From NCBI GenBank assembly GCA_964617455.1, contig CAZTYF010000004.1, positions 47,521 to 111,520 of the forward strand: a DNA stretch of 64,000 nucleotides, given 5' to 3'. Shown here piece by piece: positions 26,783 to 36,214 of this stretch. Source of the stretch: Monoglobus sp964617455. GTDB taxonomy: Bacteria; Bacillota; Clostridia; Monoglobales; Monoglobaceae. Every line of letters begins with the position of its first letter. Within the stretch, counting starts at the first letter, position 1. Position numbers and translations under genes: made by a program. Below the pieces are notes generated by a model. That model made no database searches, had not been told where the DNA came from, and worked only from the letters and a program-made list of their open reading frames with translations.

Positions 26783-27493
26783 TTATTTAATAAGCTTCGG
26801 TACAAATTTTAGGTAATCGCTGGCAACCAAAGTCAATTTGACTCCGCAAACATTCCCTTGCACGGCAAAGTCCTGTGCTGCTGCATGAAGGTGGCCATAA
26901 ACGCAAGTTTTAACAGGATATTCGTTGAAAATATCAATAAAATCTCTGTTGGAACCGTTTTTTTCAACCGGCGGATAGTGCATGGCTACGATGATTTCGT
27001 CGGGTGAGTACACTGCGGCACTCTCCAGCGAGAGAATCATTCGTTCCTTTTCCCGCAAAAACAGCCGTTTGTCCTCATCATTGGAAGAATCTTTCGCTAT
27101 GTTCCATCCGCGGGTTCCGCAGATTGCATAAGTTTTTTTGTCATCTTTAAATATGTAACAGTTGTTGTGAATGAATTTTATCGTATCGAAATTATTTCCG
27201 GTGACAAATTTGTTGAGCTTATTCATAGTTGTCCACCAATAGTCATGGTTGCCTTTAAAAATAATTTTCGTACCATTCAAGTCGTTAATATATTCAAAAT
27301 CTTTATAGGCATCATCAAGGTAGGTAGCCCACGAAATATCCCCGGGCATAATAACAATATCATTTTTTTTAACAATTCTCTGCCAATTTTCCCTCAACCT
27401 ATCAACATAATTTTCCCACTGCGGGCCGAAAACATTCATGGGCTTGTCAATGCCCAACGGCAAGTGCAGATCCGAAATTGCAAATACCGACAT
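26783..27493 (-). CDS. Calcineurin-type metallophosphoesterase
   Basis: This is a cytoplasmic two-metal phosphoesterase of 236 aa. All five family blocks are visible: DLHLP (D-x-H), PGDISW (GD), KGNHDYWW (GNHD), AMHYPP and YGHLHA (GHxH). This group is known from many Bacillota, but the substrate (nucleotide, cyclic nucleotide or phosphoprotein) is unknown. The start follows GAGGTATC. It lies between thrC and tig on the same strand, with no obvious functional tie to either. Confidence 0.88.
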   Translation of the reverse strand: MSVFAISDLHLPLGIDKPMNVFGPQWENYVDRLRENWQRIVKKNDIVIMPGDISWATYLDDAYKDFEYINDLNGTKIIFKGNHDYWWTTMNKLNKFVTGNNFDTIKFIHNNCYIFKDDKKTYAICGTRGWNIAKDSSNDEDKRLFLREKERMILSLESAAVYSPDEIIVAMHYPPVEKNGSNRDFIDIFNEYPVKTCVYGHLHAAAQDFAVQGNVCGVKLTLVASDYLKFVPKLIK

Positions 27494-27567
27494 TGAGATA
27501 CCTCTGTTTCATATTAATATTCTTGGCTGTAACAATTTGTTTCAAAAGCAAGGAATACGTTTTTGTT

Positions 27568-29070
27568 TTATTCTATACCCAAGGCATACTTTACGGAATC
27601 ATACATATCTTTGGCATCTATAACTTTATTAAAGCGGATTTTCCTCCCTTTAAGATGACACAAAGAAGCCGGGATTTCCATATCGCACTTTTCTTTTAAA
27701 AGATCAAGTTGTTCAAAATCGTTTTTGCCATACGGGTCAACACCGAGAGCCGAAAGCACGGCATTACCGAATTTGAAGGGACTCGCTGTTGAGTCGATGA
27801 CCGTTTTTGTCATATCTCCCGTTTGCTCCACATATTGCTTGTATACATCTATTGCAACGGCAGTATGGGTATCCGGAGTATAACCGTCTTCGACAAAAGT
27901 TTTCATAATTCTTTCTTTTGTGAAATAATCATCGCAACATCCCGCCCAAAATTGCTTGCCGATTCTGTTGTGCATTGTTTTTGTAACCTTGTACTTGCCG
28001 GTTTTTGAAAGCTTTGCCATAAGTTCCTTTATCTTCCTATCATCTTGACCGCTGACATCAAAGAGCAGTCTTTCCAAATTGCTTGAAATTAAAATATCCA
28101 TCGAAGGAGAAATGCTTTGGTAAAATTCACGGTTTTTATCATATTCGCCGCTCCTGATAAAATCGGTTAGGACATCATTTTTATTGGATGCGCAAACAAA
28201 CATATTAACCGGAAGGCCTATCTTTTTTGCATAATATGCAGCCAAAATATTGCCAAAATTGCCGGTTGGCACACAAATGTTTATTTTTTCCCCGTTTTCA
28301 ATTTCGCCACCCTGAATCATATCACAATAAGCGGATACATAATACACAATTTGAGGAACAAGTCTGCCCCAGTTGATGGAGTTTGCGGAAGAAAATACGA
28401 AGCCTCTTTTGTCAAGTTCATCAATTATCTTTTCATCGGTAAATATTTTTTTTACACCATTCTGGGCTTCATCGAAATTTCCGCGAATTCCGTAGACATA
28501 AACATTTTCGCCTTCTTGGGTTGTCATTTGAAGCTTCTGCATATCGCTCACACCATCACTTGGATAGTATACGATAATTTTTGTTCTATCCACATCTTTA
28601 AAGCCTGCCAAAGCCGCCTTGCCTGTATCGCCGGAGGTTGCAACAAGTACAACAACGGTTTTATCCTCTCCGGTTTTTTTCATTGCGGTGGTCATAAAAT
28701 AGGGCAGAATTTGAAGAGCCATATCCTTGAAAGCACAGGTTGGCCCGTGCCACAGTTCAAGAATATATTCGCTCTCGTTTATCTTTACAAGAGGTGCAAT
28801 TCTGTCACTGTTAAAATTTCCGCTGCCATAAGCACCCTCGACGCAAAAATCTATTTCTTCATCGGTAAAATCGGTCAGGAATTTCTTCAAAATAAACTTG
28901 GCTCTTTCCGAATAGGACTTCTCTGCCAAGTCGTCGAATTCGGATTTCTTCAGCCTTGGGAACTGCTCGGGAACGAATAAGCCACCTTCATCTGAAATGC
29001 CTTTTTTTATTACTTCTGCGGAGGATAATTTAATTTCCTTGTTTCGAGTGCTGATATATTTCAATTTCAT
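27568..29070 (-). CDS. thrC: Threonine synthase
   Basis: This PLP enzyme converts O-phosphohomoserine to threonine. The PLP lysine lies in PTCAFKDMALQ near residue 112, and VATSGDTGKAAL is the phosphate/PLP-binding loop. At 500 aa it is the long form with the fungal/E. coli-like N-terminal extension (YISTRNKEIKLSSAEV). The ATG at 29070 follows GAAAGG. It has its own promoter about 40 bases upstream, too close for a T-box or riboswitch leader. Confidence 0.95.
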   Translation of the reverse strand: MKLKYISTRNKEIKLSSAEVIKKGISDEGGLFVPEQFPRLKKSEFDDLAEKSYSERAKFILKKFLTDFTDEEIDFCVEGAYGSGNFNSDRIAPLVKINESEYILELWHGPTCAFKDMALQILPYFMTTAMKKTGEDKTVVVLVATSGDTGKAALAGFKDVDRTKIIVYYPSDGVSDMQKLQMTTQEGENVYVYGIRGNFDEAQNGVKKIFTDEKIIDELDKRGFVFSSANSINWGRLVPQIVYYVSAYCDMIQGGEIENGEKINICVPTGNFGNILAAYYAKKIGLPVNMFVCASNKNDVLTDFIRSGEYDKNREFYQSISPSMDILISSNLERLLFDVSGQDDRKIKELMAKLSKTGKYKVTKTMHNRIGKQFWAGCCDDYFTKERIMKTFVEDGYTPDTHTAVAIDVYKQYVEQTGDMTKTVIDSTASPFKFGNAVLSALGVDPYGKNDFEQLDLLKEKCDMEIPASLCHLKGRKIRFNKVIDAKDMYDSVKYALGIE

Positions 29071-29118
29071 CAAACCTTTCAAAAATTTTATATCATTTAC
29101 ATAACCAACAACGTCTAT

Positions 29119-29147
29119 ACAATACCACAAAAAACAAATTAAGTCAA
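29119..29147 (-). promoter_or_regulatory. Sigma-A promoter of thrC
   Basis: On the minus strand, TTGACT (29147-29142), 17 bases, TATTGT (29124-29119). The predicted leader is about 40 bases. Confidence 0.75.
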
Positions 29148-29229
29148 TATCATAAATTGCTGCCTGAAACGTTAGTATCGATAATCCATACGCTGTAAAT
29201 CCGGTTCTTTGGCATACAGCATTGGGAAT

Positions 29230-31227
29230 TCATTTTTTAAGCATTACAAAGAGCTCCGATTCTCCTATCACGGGAATTCCCAAAGTGTTCGCTTTGTCAA
29301 GTTTACTGCCGGCCTCTTCTCCGGCAAGCAGGAAGTCAGTTTTTTTGGACACGCTTCCTGTAACTCTGCCGCCGTTTTGTTCGATAATTTTTTTGGCTTC
29401 CGTTCGCTTCATAGTGGGAAGTGTGCCGGTTATAACAAAGGTCATTCCTTTAAGATTTTCGTTTACTTCCTCCGTTTCATAGGTCAGGTCAAGTCCATGC
29501 TCCTTAAATTTTTTTATTAACAGCTTTGAAGCAGGGTTATCAAAATAATGTCTTATCGCATCTGCCATCCTTCCACCTATATCGGGAATTGATGAGAGCT
29601 GTTCTTTGGTTGCTTCCATAACTTTATCAATGGTTCCGAATCGTCCAGCAATCAGTTGTGACGCTCTCACACCTATGAGAGGAATCCCGAGAGCCGCAAT
29701 AACTCGGTCAAGTCCTCGTGATTTCGATTTCTCAATGGAGGATATAAGTTTTTCGGCGGATTTTGTGCCAAAGCCCTCAAGACCGATTAAATCAACTGCT
29801 TTGAGGTCATACAGATCGCCGCAGTTCTTAATCAAACCTTCATCAATAAGCCGTTCAACTATCCCGGGGCCGAGGCCGTCAATATCCATGGCATCCTTTG
29901 AGGCAAAGTGAATAACACTCCGAAGTTGCCTTGCAGGACAATTGGGATTTAAGCATCGGGTTGCTGCCTCACCTTCCGGTTTTTCGATTGGTTCCCCACA
30001 TACGGGGCATTCGGTAGGCATTTCATATTCCGAAAGACCTTCCCTGCGTTTTTCTTTAATAACCTCCACAACTTCCGGGATTACGTCTCCCGCTTTTTGA
30101 ACTTTTATAAAATCGCCTATTCTTATGTCCTTTTGTTTTATATATCCGATATTGTGCAGGGTTGCTTTTGATACCACGGACCCGGCAATTTTTACCGGTT
30201 TAAACACAGCGTTTGGAGTTACCGCTCCGGATCGCCCCACTTGCAGCACAATGTCAAGAAGTTCGGTTTCCTGCTGTTCGGGAGGGTACTTGAAAGCTGT
30301 CGCCCAACGCGGAGTCTTGGTATTTTCGCCCATAATTGCCCTGTCCGACAGTCGATTTAGCTTAACAACCGCACCATCTATGTCAAATCCCAAATCTCCC
30401 CGCCTGTTTCCGAGTCTTTTGATTTCTGAATATACCTCGTCAATGCCATATTGAATTCCCCGGTCCGGAATAACTTTAAAACCCAATTTTTTCATATAAT
30501 CAAGGCTTTCGGTGTGGGTTGAAAACTTGATATCCGTTACAGCTTGAACATTGAATATGAAAATATCCAGCCGCCGCTGCGCTGTAACAGAGCTGTCCAA
30601 TTGCCGAAGAGAACCTGCCGCGGCGTTTCTCGGGTTCGAAAACAGGGGGTCTCCTTGCATTTCACGAATTTCGTTCAATCTGAGAAATGCATTTTTCGGC
30701 ATAAACACTTCCCCCCGTACTTCAAGATATGGTATTGCCTCACTGAGCCTCAGCGGGATACTTTTGATGGTCTTCAAATTGTTTGTTATATCCTCGCCCA
30801 CATATCCGTTGCCTCGGGTTGAACCACGTATGAAAACACCGTCCCGATATTCCAGGGAAACGGAAAGACCGTCGATTTTAAGTTCGGTGGTATATTCGGG
30901 CTTTTCAACCTCCAAAGCAGAACGCATTCGGTTGTCGAAATCATATAATTCTTTTTTGCTGAAAACATCGTTTAGGCTCTGCATGCGAACGGTATGCTCA
31001 ACCCTTTCAAAACCTTCAAGAATTTCTCCGCCGATTCTTTGAGTGGGAGAATCGGGCTGTGAAAGCTGCGGGAATTCTGTCTCAAGCTCAATCAACTCTC
31101 GCATATATTTGTCATATTCAAAATCGCTTATCTCCGGAGCATCAAGAACATAGTATTTGTAATTGGCATCCCGCAATATCTCGGTCAGTTTTTCGGCTTT
31201 TTCTTTTGCAATTTCAAAATCTTTCAT
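29230..31227 (-). CDS. ligA: NAD-dependent DNA ligase
   Basis: This enzyme seals nicks during replication and repair. Order of domains: the Ia domain (the YYVLDAPEISDFEYD region), the adenylation domain with catalytic Lys in ELKIDGLSV, the OB-fold, a zinc finger (CPVCGEPI then CLNPNCPAR), helix-hairpin-helix repeats, and a C-terminal BRCT domain (FVITGTLPTMKR to the end). The length of 665 aa is normal. The ATG at 31227 was chosen over one 33 bases upstream because AAGGTG lies just before it. It has its own promoter. Confidence 0.97.
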   Translation of the reverse strand: MKDFEIAKEKAEKLTEILRDANYKYYVLDAPEISDFEYDKYMRELIELETEFPQLSQPDSPTQRIGGEILEGFERVEHTVRMQSLNDVFSKKELYDFDNRMRSALEVEKPEYTTELKIDGLSVSLEYRDGVFIRGSTRGNGYVGEDITNNLKTIKSIPLRLSEAIPYLEVRGEVFMPKNAFLRLNEIREMQGDPLFSNPRNAAAGSLRQLDSSVTAQRRLDIFIFNVQAVTDIKFSTHTESLDYMKKLGFKVIPDRGIQYGIDEVYSEIKRLGNRRGDLGFDIDGAVVKLNRLSDRAIMGENTKTPRWATAFKYPPEQQETELLDIVLQVGRSGAVTPNAVFKPVKIAGSVVSKATLHNIGYIKQKDIRIGDFIKVQKAGDVIPEVVEVIKEKRREGLSEYEMPTECPVCGEPIEKPEGEAATRCLNPNCPARQLRSVIHFASKDAMDIDGLGPGIVERLIDEGLIKNCGDLYDLKAVDLIGLEGFGTKSAEKLISSIEKSKSRGLDRVIAALGIPLIGVRASQLIAGRFGTIDKVMEATKEQLSSIPDIGGRMADAIRHYFDNPASKLLIKKFKEHGLDLTYETEEVNENLKGMTFVITGTLPTMKRTEAKKIIEQNGGRVTGSVSKKTDFLLAGEEAGSKLDKANTLGIPVIGESELFVMLKK

Positions 31228-31267
31228 AATTTCACCTTGCGTCTTCTGTTTTGTTTTCACCGAAACA

Positions 31268-31296
31268 ATTATAACCTAAAAACATTTTAACTTCAA
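31268..31296 (-). promoter_or_regulatory. Sigma-A promoter of ligA
   Basis: On the minus strand, TTGAAG (31296-31291), 17 bases, TATAAT (31273-31268), in the divergent region shared with the YjbR-family gene. Confidence 0.75.
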
Positions 31297-31386
31297 GGAA
31301 TAATTAAAAAAAATAGTGCAAGCAAAGACCGAATGCGGTATAATTTTTAAACACCCATATACTTTATTAAAATATTTTTTGGAGTA

Positions 31387-31415
31387 TTGCAACTGTCCGT
31401 TTAATATGATAAAAT
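31387..31415 (+). promoter_or_regulatory. Sigma-A promoter of the YjbR-family gene
   Basis: TTGCAA (31387-31392), 17 bases, TAAAAT (31410-31415), about 33 bases before the ATG at 31448. A second possible -10 (TATAAT at 31339) lacks a good -35. Confidence 0.6.
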
Positions 31416-31447
31416 AGATATTGTCAAAGAAAGATAAAGGTGAGTTC

Positions 31448-31819
31448 ATGATCAGAGATTTGATTTTTGAATATGTAGCGGAAAAGTTCGGCGTCTTGCC
31501 CGAATACCTTTGGACAAAGTATCCGAATTACGCTGTTTTGAGGCGTTGGGACACCGGCAAATGGTTTGTGGTTATTATGAATATTTCAAAAAATGAGCTT
31601 GGCATGGACTCACTCGATAACGTGGATATAATGAATGTCAAATGCGACCCGATTATGATAGGTTCCCTCAGGATGCAAAAGGGGTTTTTCCCTGCATATC
31701 ATATGAATAAGGATAACTGGATTACAATCCTGTTGGATGGAACCGTAAGCAGTGAAACAATACTCGAAATGGTGAATATGAGCTATGAACTTGTCGGTAA
31801 AAGGGAAAAAGCCACTTAA
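31448..31819 (+). CDS. MmcQ/YjbR family protein
   Basis: This short cytoplasmic protein of 123 aa has the MmcQ/YjbR fold: the YPNYAVLRRWDTGKWFVVI segment, then AYHMNKDNWITILLDG near the C-terminus. Family members are predicted to bind DNA through a cyclophilin-like fold, but no role is established. The ATG at 31448 follows AAAGGTG; a TTG 27 bases earlier lies almost at the predicted transcript start and was not chosen. araB downstream has its own promoter, so this gene is probably a single transcript. Confidence 0.8.
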   Translation: MIRDLIFEYVAEKFGVLPEYLWTKYPNYAVLRRWDTGKWFVVIMNISKNELGMDSLDNVDIMNVKCDPIMIGSLRMQKGFFPAYHMNKDNWITILLDGTVSSETILEMVNMSYELVGKREKAT

Positions 31820-31826
31820 TTTGACC

Positions 31827-31855
31827 TTGACAACTATCGGACACTATTTTATAAT
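31827..31855 (+). promoter_or_regulatory. Consensus sigma-A promoter of araB-araD-tmk-metK
   Basis: TTGACA (31827-31832), 17 bases, TATAAT (31850-31855): full consensus. The leader to the araB ATG at 31986 is about 124 bases, and I could not assign a known element in it. No AraR-type palindrome was seen. Confidence 0.85.
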
Positions 31856-31985
31856 TTATTCATAAGGTTGTGCTCGCAGCTTGGTTATTATCAGGTTCGT
31901 TTGGCTTGCCTCAATATAAGACCGAGTTGCCGGGCTCAGAATCGGAAATCAAATACATCCAATTTGATCTTGAAGGAGAATGGTT

Positions 31986-33659
31986 ATGAGCAAAAAGTAT
32001 ACAATAGGTATTGACTACGGCTCCCTTTCGGGGAGAGCCGTTTTGGTCGATATTGAAAATGGAGATGAATTGGCTACATCTGTGTATGAGTATCCCCATG
32101 AAGTTATGTATGAGTATTTGCCCGACGATAACACAAAACTTGGGGATGATTGGGCCCTCCAGCATCCTATGGATTATATCGATGTTATTAAGTATACTAT
32201 ACCCGATGTTATCAAACAAGCAGATGTCAACAAAAATGATATAATAGGACTCGGTATTGACTTCACTGCTTGTACCGTGTTACCTGTCAAAGCTGACGGA
32301 ACTCCTCTTTGTTTTCTTGATGAGTTCAAATCAAATCCCCATGCATATGTAAAGCTGTGGAAACATCATGCAGCTCAAAAATATGCAAACAAGCTTAATG
32401 AAGTTGCCGAAAGTATGGGTGAAGATTTTCTGCCGAGATATGGCGGAAAAATTTCATCGGAGTGGATGATACCCAAAGCATGGCAGATTGCCGAGGAAGC
32501 TCCGGAAATATATGATGCAATGGATAAATTTATCGAAGCGGGAGACTGGGTTATTTGGCAGCTGACGGGAAATGAAACAAGGAACAGCTGCACCGCAGGT
32601 TATAAAGCTCTTTGGAGTAAAAAAAATGGGTTTCCGTCGGAGAAATTTTTTAAAGCACTCCATCCTAAACTTGAAAAATTTGTGGTCGAAAAAATCGGTT
32701 GTGAGATTTCCCCCATTGGCACCAAAGCCGGAGTGATAACCCCGGAAATGGCTAAGCTCACGGGGCTTAAAGCGGGAACCGCTGTTGCCGTTGCAAATGT
32801 GGATGCCCATGTTGCACTTCCTGCCGTAGGGGTTACCGAAGCCGGTAAGATGCTTATGATAATCGGAACATCAACCTGCGATATACTATTGGGCACCGAA
32901 GAAAAAATTGTACCCGGTATTTGTGGCGTGGTGGAAGACGGCGTCATTCCGGGGTTCCCCGGCTATGAGGCGGGACAGTCCTGCGTGGGGGACCATTTTG
33001 ACTGGTTTGTGAAAACTTCTGTGCCCGAAAGTTATTATCGAGAGGCAAAGGCTTTGGGAATGAATATACACCAGCTTCTTAGGAACAAGGCCGAGAAAAA
33101 GAGACCCGGAGAGACCGGCCTCGTTGCTCTTGATTGGTGGAACGGAAACCGCAGTGTACTGGTGGATGTGGACTTGACGGGCTTAATACTCGGTATGACT
33201 TTGCTTACACGGCCCGAGGATATATACAGAGCTCTGATAGAAGCCACTGCGTATGGCACCCGTATGATTATTGACAACTTCCGCGAAAACGGTGTCTCCA
33301 TAACGGAATTGTACGCAGCAGGCGGCATTGCACAAAAAGATGCTTTTATGATGCAAATATATGCCGATGTTACAAATATGAACATACGGATTGCCGAATC
33401 CAAACAGGCGGGAGCCTTAGGTTCCGCGATGTTTGGCGCTGTTGCCGCAGGGCCCGAGATGGGCGGATATGCCGATATAAAAGAGTGTGCGAAACACATG
33501 GGCAGAGTTCAATCGAATTATTATAAGCCCATTCCCGAAAATGTGGAAATATATGATAAACTTTATTTCGAGTACAAAAAACTCCATGATTATTTCGGCA
33601 GAGGCGGAAATGATGTTATGAAGCGACTTAAGGAAATCAAAAAATCGGTTAAGGGGTAA
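31986..33659 (+). CDS. araB: Ribulokinase
   Basis: This FGGY-family kinase phosphorylates L-ribulose in arabinose use. The N-terminal phosphate loop is GIDYGSLSGRAV, and GIGIDFTACTVLPV-like residues and the EAGDWVIWQLTG segment mark AraB. The C-terminal half has LYAAGGIAQKDAFMMQ. The length of 557 aa matches AraB. The ATG at 31986 was chosen rather than the one at 31980, which abuts GAAGGAGA. araD follows after 7 bases; araA and araR are not in the window. Confidence 0.93.
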   Translation: MSKKYTIGIDYGSLSGRAVLVDIENGDELATSVYEYPHEVMYEYLPDDNTKLGDDWALQHPMDYIDVIKYTIPDVIKQADVNKNDIIGLGIDFTACTVLPVKADGTPLCFLDEFKSNPHAYVKLWKHHAAQKYANKLNEVAESMGEDFLPRYGGKISSEWMIPKAWQIAEEAPEIYDAMDKFIEAGDWVIWQLTGNETRNSCTAGYKALWSKKNGFPSEKFFKALHPKLEKFVVEKIGCEISPIGTKAGVITPEMAKLTGLKAGTAVAVANVDAHVALPAVGVTEAGKMLMIIGTSTCDILLGTEEKIVPGICGVVEDGVIPGFPGYEAGQSCVGDHFDWFVKTSVPESYYREAKALGMNIHQLLRNKAEKKRPGETGLVALDWWNGNRSVLVDVDLTGLILGMTLLTRPEDIYRALIEATAYGTRMIIDNFRENGVSITELYAAGGIAQKDAFMMQIYADVTNMNIRIAESKQAGALGSAMFGAVAAGPEMGGYADIKECAKHMGRVQSNYYKPIPENVEIYDKLYFEYKKLHDYFGRGGNDVMKRLKEIKKSVKG

Positions 33660-33666
33660 AGCTGCT

Positions 33667-34377
33667 ATGTATGAAGAAATAAAAACACGGGTTTACGAGG
33701 CAAATATGTTGCTTCCAAAATATGGTCTTGTTACTTTCACTTGGGGAAATGTCTCCGAAATTGACAGGGATGCCAACGTCATTGCAATCAAACCATCCGG
33801 TGTTGAGTACGAAAAACTCAGGCCCGAACACATTGTTGTGCTGAAATTGGAAAACGGAGAAATTGTCGATGGGAATTTGAATCCATCGTCCGATACTCCG
33901 ACTCATCTTGAGCTTTACAGACGTTTTCGCAATATCGGCGGAGTTGTTCACACCCATTCCGTCAACGGCACAGCTTGGGCACAGGCGGGGAGGGATTTGC
34001 CTCCGTATGGCACAACACATGCGGATTATTTCTACGGACCGATACCATGCACAAGGCCATTGACAAAGGAAGAGGTTGAATCGGCATATGAACTTAACAC
34101 GGGGAAAGTTATAGCAGAAACATTTGAGTGCGGAAACATAGACCCGAATGCCGTGCCCGGTGTTCTTGTTTCGAACCATGCGCCTTTTTCCTGGGGCAAA
34201 GATGCCACCGATGCGGTTCACAACGCTGTTGTCATTGAGCAAGCGGCGCAAATGGCATTTATGTGTGAAGTAATTAATCCGGATATTAAATTAATGCCTT
34301 CATATGTGTTGGATAAACACTATAATCGCAAGCACGGCCAAAATGCATATTACGGCCAGGGTAGGAAAAATGGGTAA
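33667..34377 (+). CDS. araD: L-ribulose-5-phosphate 4-epimerase
   Basis: This zinc class II aldolase-fold enzyme converts L-ribulose 5-phosphate to D-xylulose 5-phosphate, feeding the pentose phosphate pathway. KYGLVTFTWGNVS, the SGVEYEKL loop, SSDTPTHLELYR and the zinc-binding VHTHS motif are all present; a third zinc His is in SNHAPFSWG. The length of 236 aa is usual. It overlaps tmk by 8 bases, so arabinose catabolism and nucleotide/methyl metabolism share one message. Confidence 0.95.
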   Translation: MYEEIKTRVYEANMLLPKYGLVTFTWGNVSEIDRDANVIAIKPSGVEYEKLRPEHIVVLKLENGEIVDGNLNPSSDTPTHLELYRRFRNIGGVVHTHSVNGTAWAQAGRDLPPYGTTHADYFYGPIPCTRPLTKEEVESAYELNTGKVIAETFECGNIDPNAVPGVLVSNHAPFSWGKDATDAVHNAVVIEQAAQMAFMCEVINPDIKLMPSYVLDKHYNRKHGQNAYYGQGRKNG

Positions 34378-34987
34378 ATTTATTGTTTTTGAGGGACTTG
34401 ACGGGTGCGGGAAGACATCTCAGGCGGAAATGTTGCGCCTTGTCCTTGAGAAGAGGGGCGAGAAGGTTTGGATTACTCATGAACCGTCTTCTTTTAAGAC
34501 CGGAGCATATTTGAAACATATGCTGTCTTTGGGAGAGGATGAGGATATATATCTCCAAGCTGCCTTATTTTTGGCAGACCGAATAGAGCATGTAACCAAT
34601 TCGAAATTCGGGATAAAAAAACATTTGGATGATGACTTCACCGTAATATGCGACCGATATTACTATTCATCTTTTGCATATCAGGGTATGAACGCCGATT
34701 GCGATTACGAATGGGTTAAAAGTATAAATCTTGGTTGCGACAAACTGCTTAAACCCGATTTATGCATATTTATTGATGTGGACCCCAAAATATGCAAGGG
34801 TAGGATAGATATCCGCGGCGGTAATATTGAACTCTATGAGCAAAGTGTAACGAAAATGAACACGATTCGGAAGGGATTTTTAAATACCCTTAAAGATTTG
34901 AAAGATAACTACGGGCATAATATCGTTATAATCAATGGTGAACGGGACATAAACATTATTTCAAAGGAGATATTGAGCTATGTATAA
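34370..34987 (+). CDS. tmk: Thymidylate kinase
   Basis: This enzyme makes dTDP from dTMP. The P-loop is EGLDGCGKTSQ, the DRYYYSSFAYQG motif is the nucleotide-binding DRx block, and FIDVDPKICKGR follows. The length is 205 aa. The ATG at 34370 lies inside the araD end, 8-base overlap, with GTAGGA just upstream. The stop overlaps the metK start by 8 bases. The SQ after GKT, in place of the common TQ, is a minor variation. Confidence 0.9.
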   Translation: MGKFIVFEGLDGCGKTSQAEMLRLVLEKRGEKVWITHEPSSFKTGAYLKHMLSLGEDEDIYLQAALFLADRIEHVTNSKFGIKKHLDDDFTVICDRYYYSSFAYQGMNADCDYEWVKSINLGCDKLLKPDLCIFIDVDPKICKGRIDIRGGNIELYEQSVTKMNTIRKGFLNTLKDLKDNYGHNIVIINGERDINIISKEILSYV

Positions 34988-36134
34988 AAATTTATTTACA
35001 TCGGAATCGGTAACGGAAGGTCATCCCGACAAAATTTCGGATCTGATTTCTGATGCTATATTAGATGCCATTTTGGAACAGGATGCAAAAGCGAGAGTGG
35101 CGGTTGAAGTGACCGTAACAACCGGTTTGGTTCTCATAGTCGGTGAGATTACAACAACCGCTCATGTGGATATGAAAACCATTGCCCGGGAAACAATACG
35201 AGAGGCAGGATATGATAGGGCAAAGTACGGTTTTGATTGTGACACGTGTGCTGTTTTGGTTGCAATAGATGAGCAGTCTCCCGATATAGCTGCCGGTGTT
35301 GATGACACCGGTGCCGGAACGGGCGCGGGAGACCAAGGCATGATGTTTGGATTTGCCTGCGATGAAACGGATGAATATATGCCCTATCCGATTTATTTGG
35401 CACACAAGCTGACCCGTCGTTTAGCGGAAGTGCGTAAGAAAAATATACTTAATTACCTGCGTCCGGACGGCAAGGCTCAAGTAACCGTTGAGTATAACGA
35501 GGATGGTAGCTTTAAGCGGGTAGATACCATTGTTGTATCGACACAGCACAGTGAGGCGGTTTCTCAGGAGAGACTTCACACAGATATAAAAAAATATGTT
35601 ATAGATCCGGTAATCGGAGACGACCTAAAAGATGAAAATACCGTGATATACATAAATCCCACCGGAAGGTTTGTTATCGGCGGTCCTCAAGGTGACAGCG
35701 GTCACACCGGTCGCAAAATTATCGTAGACACCTACGGAGGATATGCGAGTCATGGCGGTGGCGCATTTTCCGGTAAGGATCCCACAAAGGTAGACCGCAG
35801 TGCCGCTTATGCGGCAAGATATGTTGCCAAAAATGTCGTTGCCGCAGGCCTTGCAAAAGCTTGTGAAATACAACTCGCTTATGCAATAGGTGTAAACAAG
35901 CCTGTATCGATTCGAGTTGATACAAGGGGAACGGGGAGTATCCCGGACGGTGAAATTGCAGACAGAATTACCAAAGTTTTTGATTTGACTCCGGGCGGAA
36001 TAATCGAAGGACTTGATTTGTGCCGCCCGATTTACAAAGGAACCGCCGCATATGGACATTTCGGAAGAAGCGATCTCAACCTCCCTTGGGAGAAAACGGA
36101 CAAAGTTGAGGCACTGAAAAATTGTATCGAATAA
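34980..36134 (+). CDS. metK: S-adenosylmethionine synthetase
   Basis: This enzyme makes SAM from methionine and ATP. The N-terminal TSESVTEGHPDKISD, the ATP-binding GAGDQGMMFG and the P-loop-like GGAFSGKDPTKVDRS motifs are complete. The length of 384 aa is normal. It starts inside tmk (8-base overlap) with AAAGGAGA about 10 bases upstream, so it has no room for a SAM riboswitch of its own and depends on the operon promoter or a promoter inside tmk. Confidence 0.97.
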   Translation: MYKNLFTSESVTEGHPDKISDLISDAILDAILEQDAKARVAVEVTVTTGLVLIVGEITTTAHVDMKTIARETIREAGYDRAKYGFDCDTCAVLVAIDEQSPDIAAGVDDTGAGTGAGDQGMMFGFACDETDEYMPYPIYLAHKLTRRLAEVRKKNILNYLRPDGKAQVTVEYNEDGSFKRVDTIVVSTQHSEAVSQERLHTDIKKYVIDPVIGDDLKDENTVIYINPTGRFVIGGPQGDSGHTGRKIIVDTYGGYASHGGGAFSGKDPTKVDRSAAYAARYVAKNVVAAGLAKACEIQLAYAIGVNKPVSIRVDTRGTGSIPDGEIADRITKVFDLTPGGIIEGLDLCRPIYKGTAAYGHFGRSDLNLPWEKTDKVEALKNCIE

Positions 36135-36214
36135 TGGTGATAATTTCCATACAATACAAATATGTTTGAAGTATTACGTTGGGGTTGCCGAATTTAGGCA
36201 CGGGAGGTGTGTCT

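Noticed and set aside
34900..34980. SAM riboswitch before metK
   Set aside because: metK starts inside tmk, so there is no leader space; the same holds for metA directly after trmFO.
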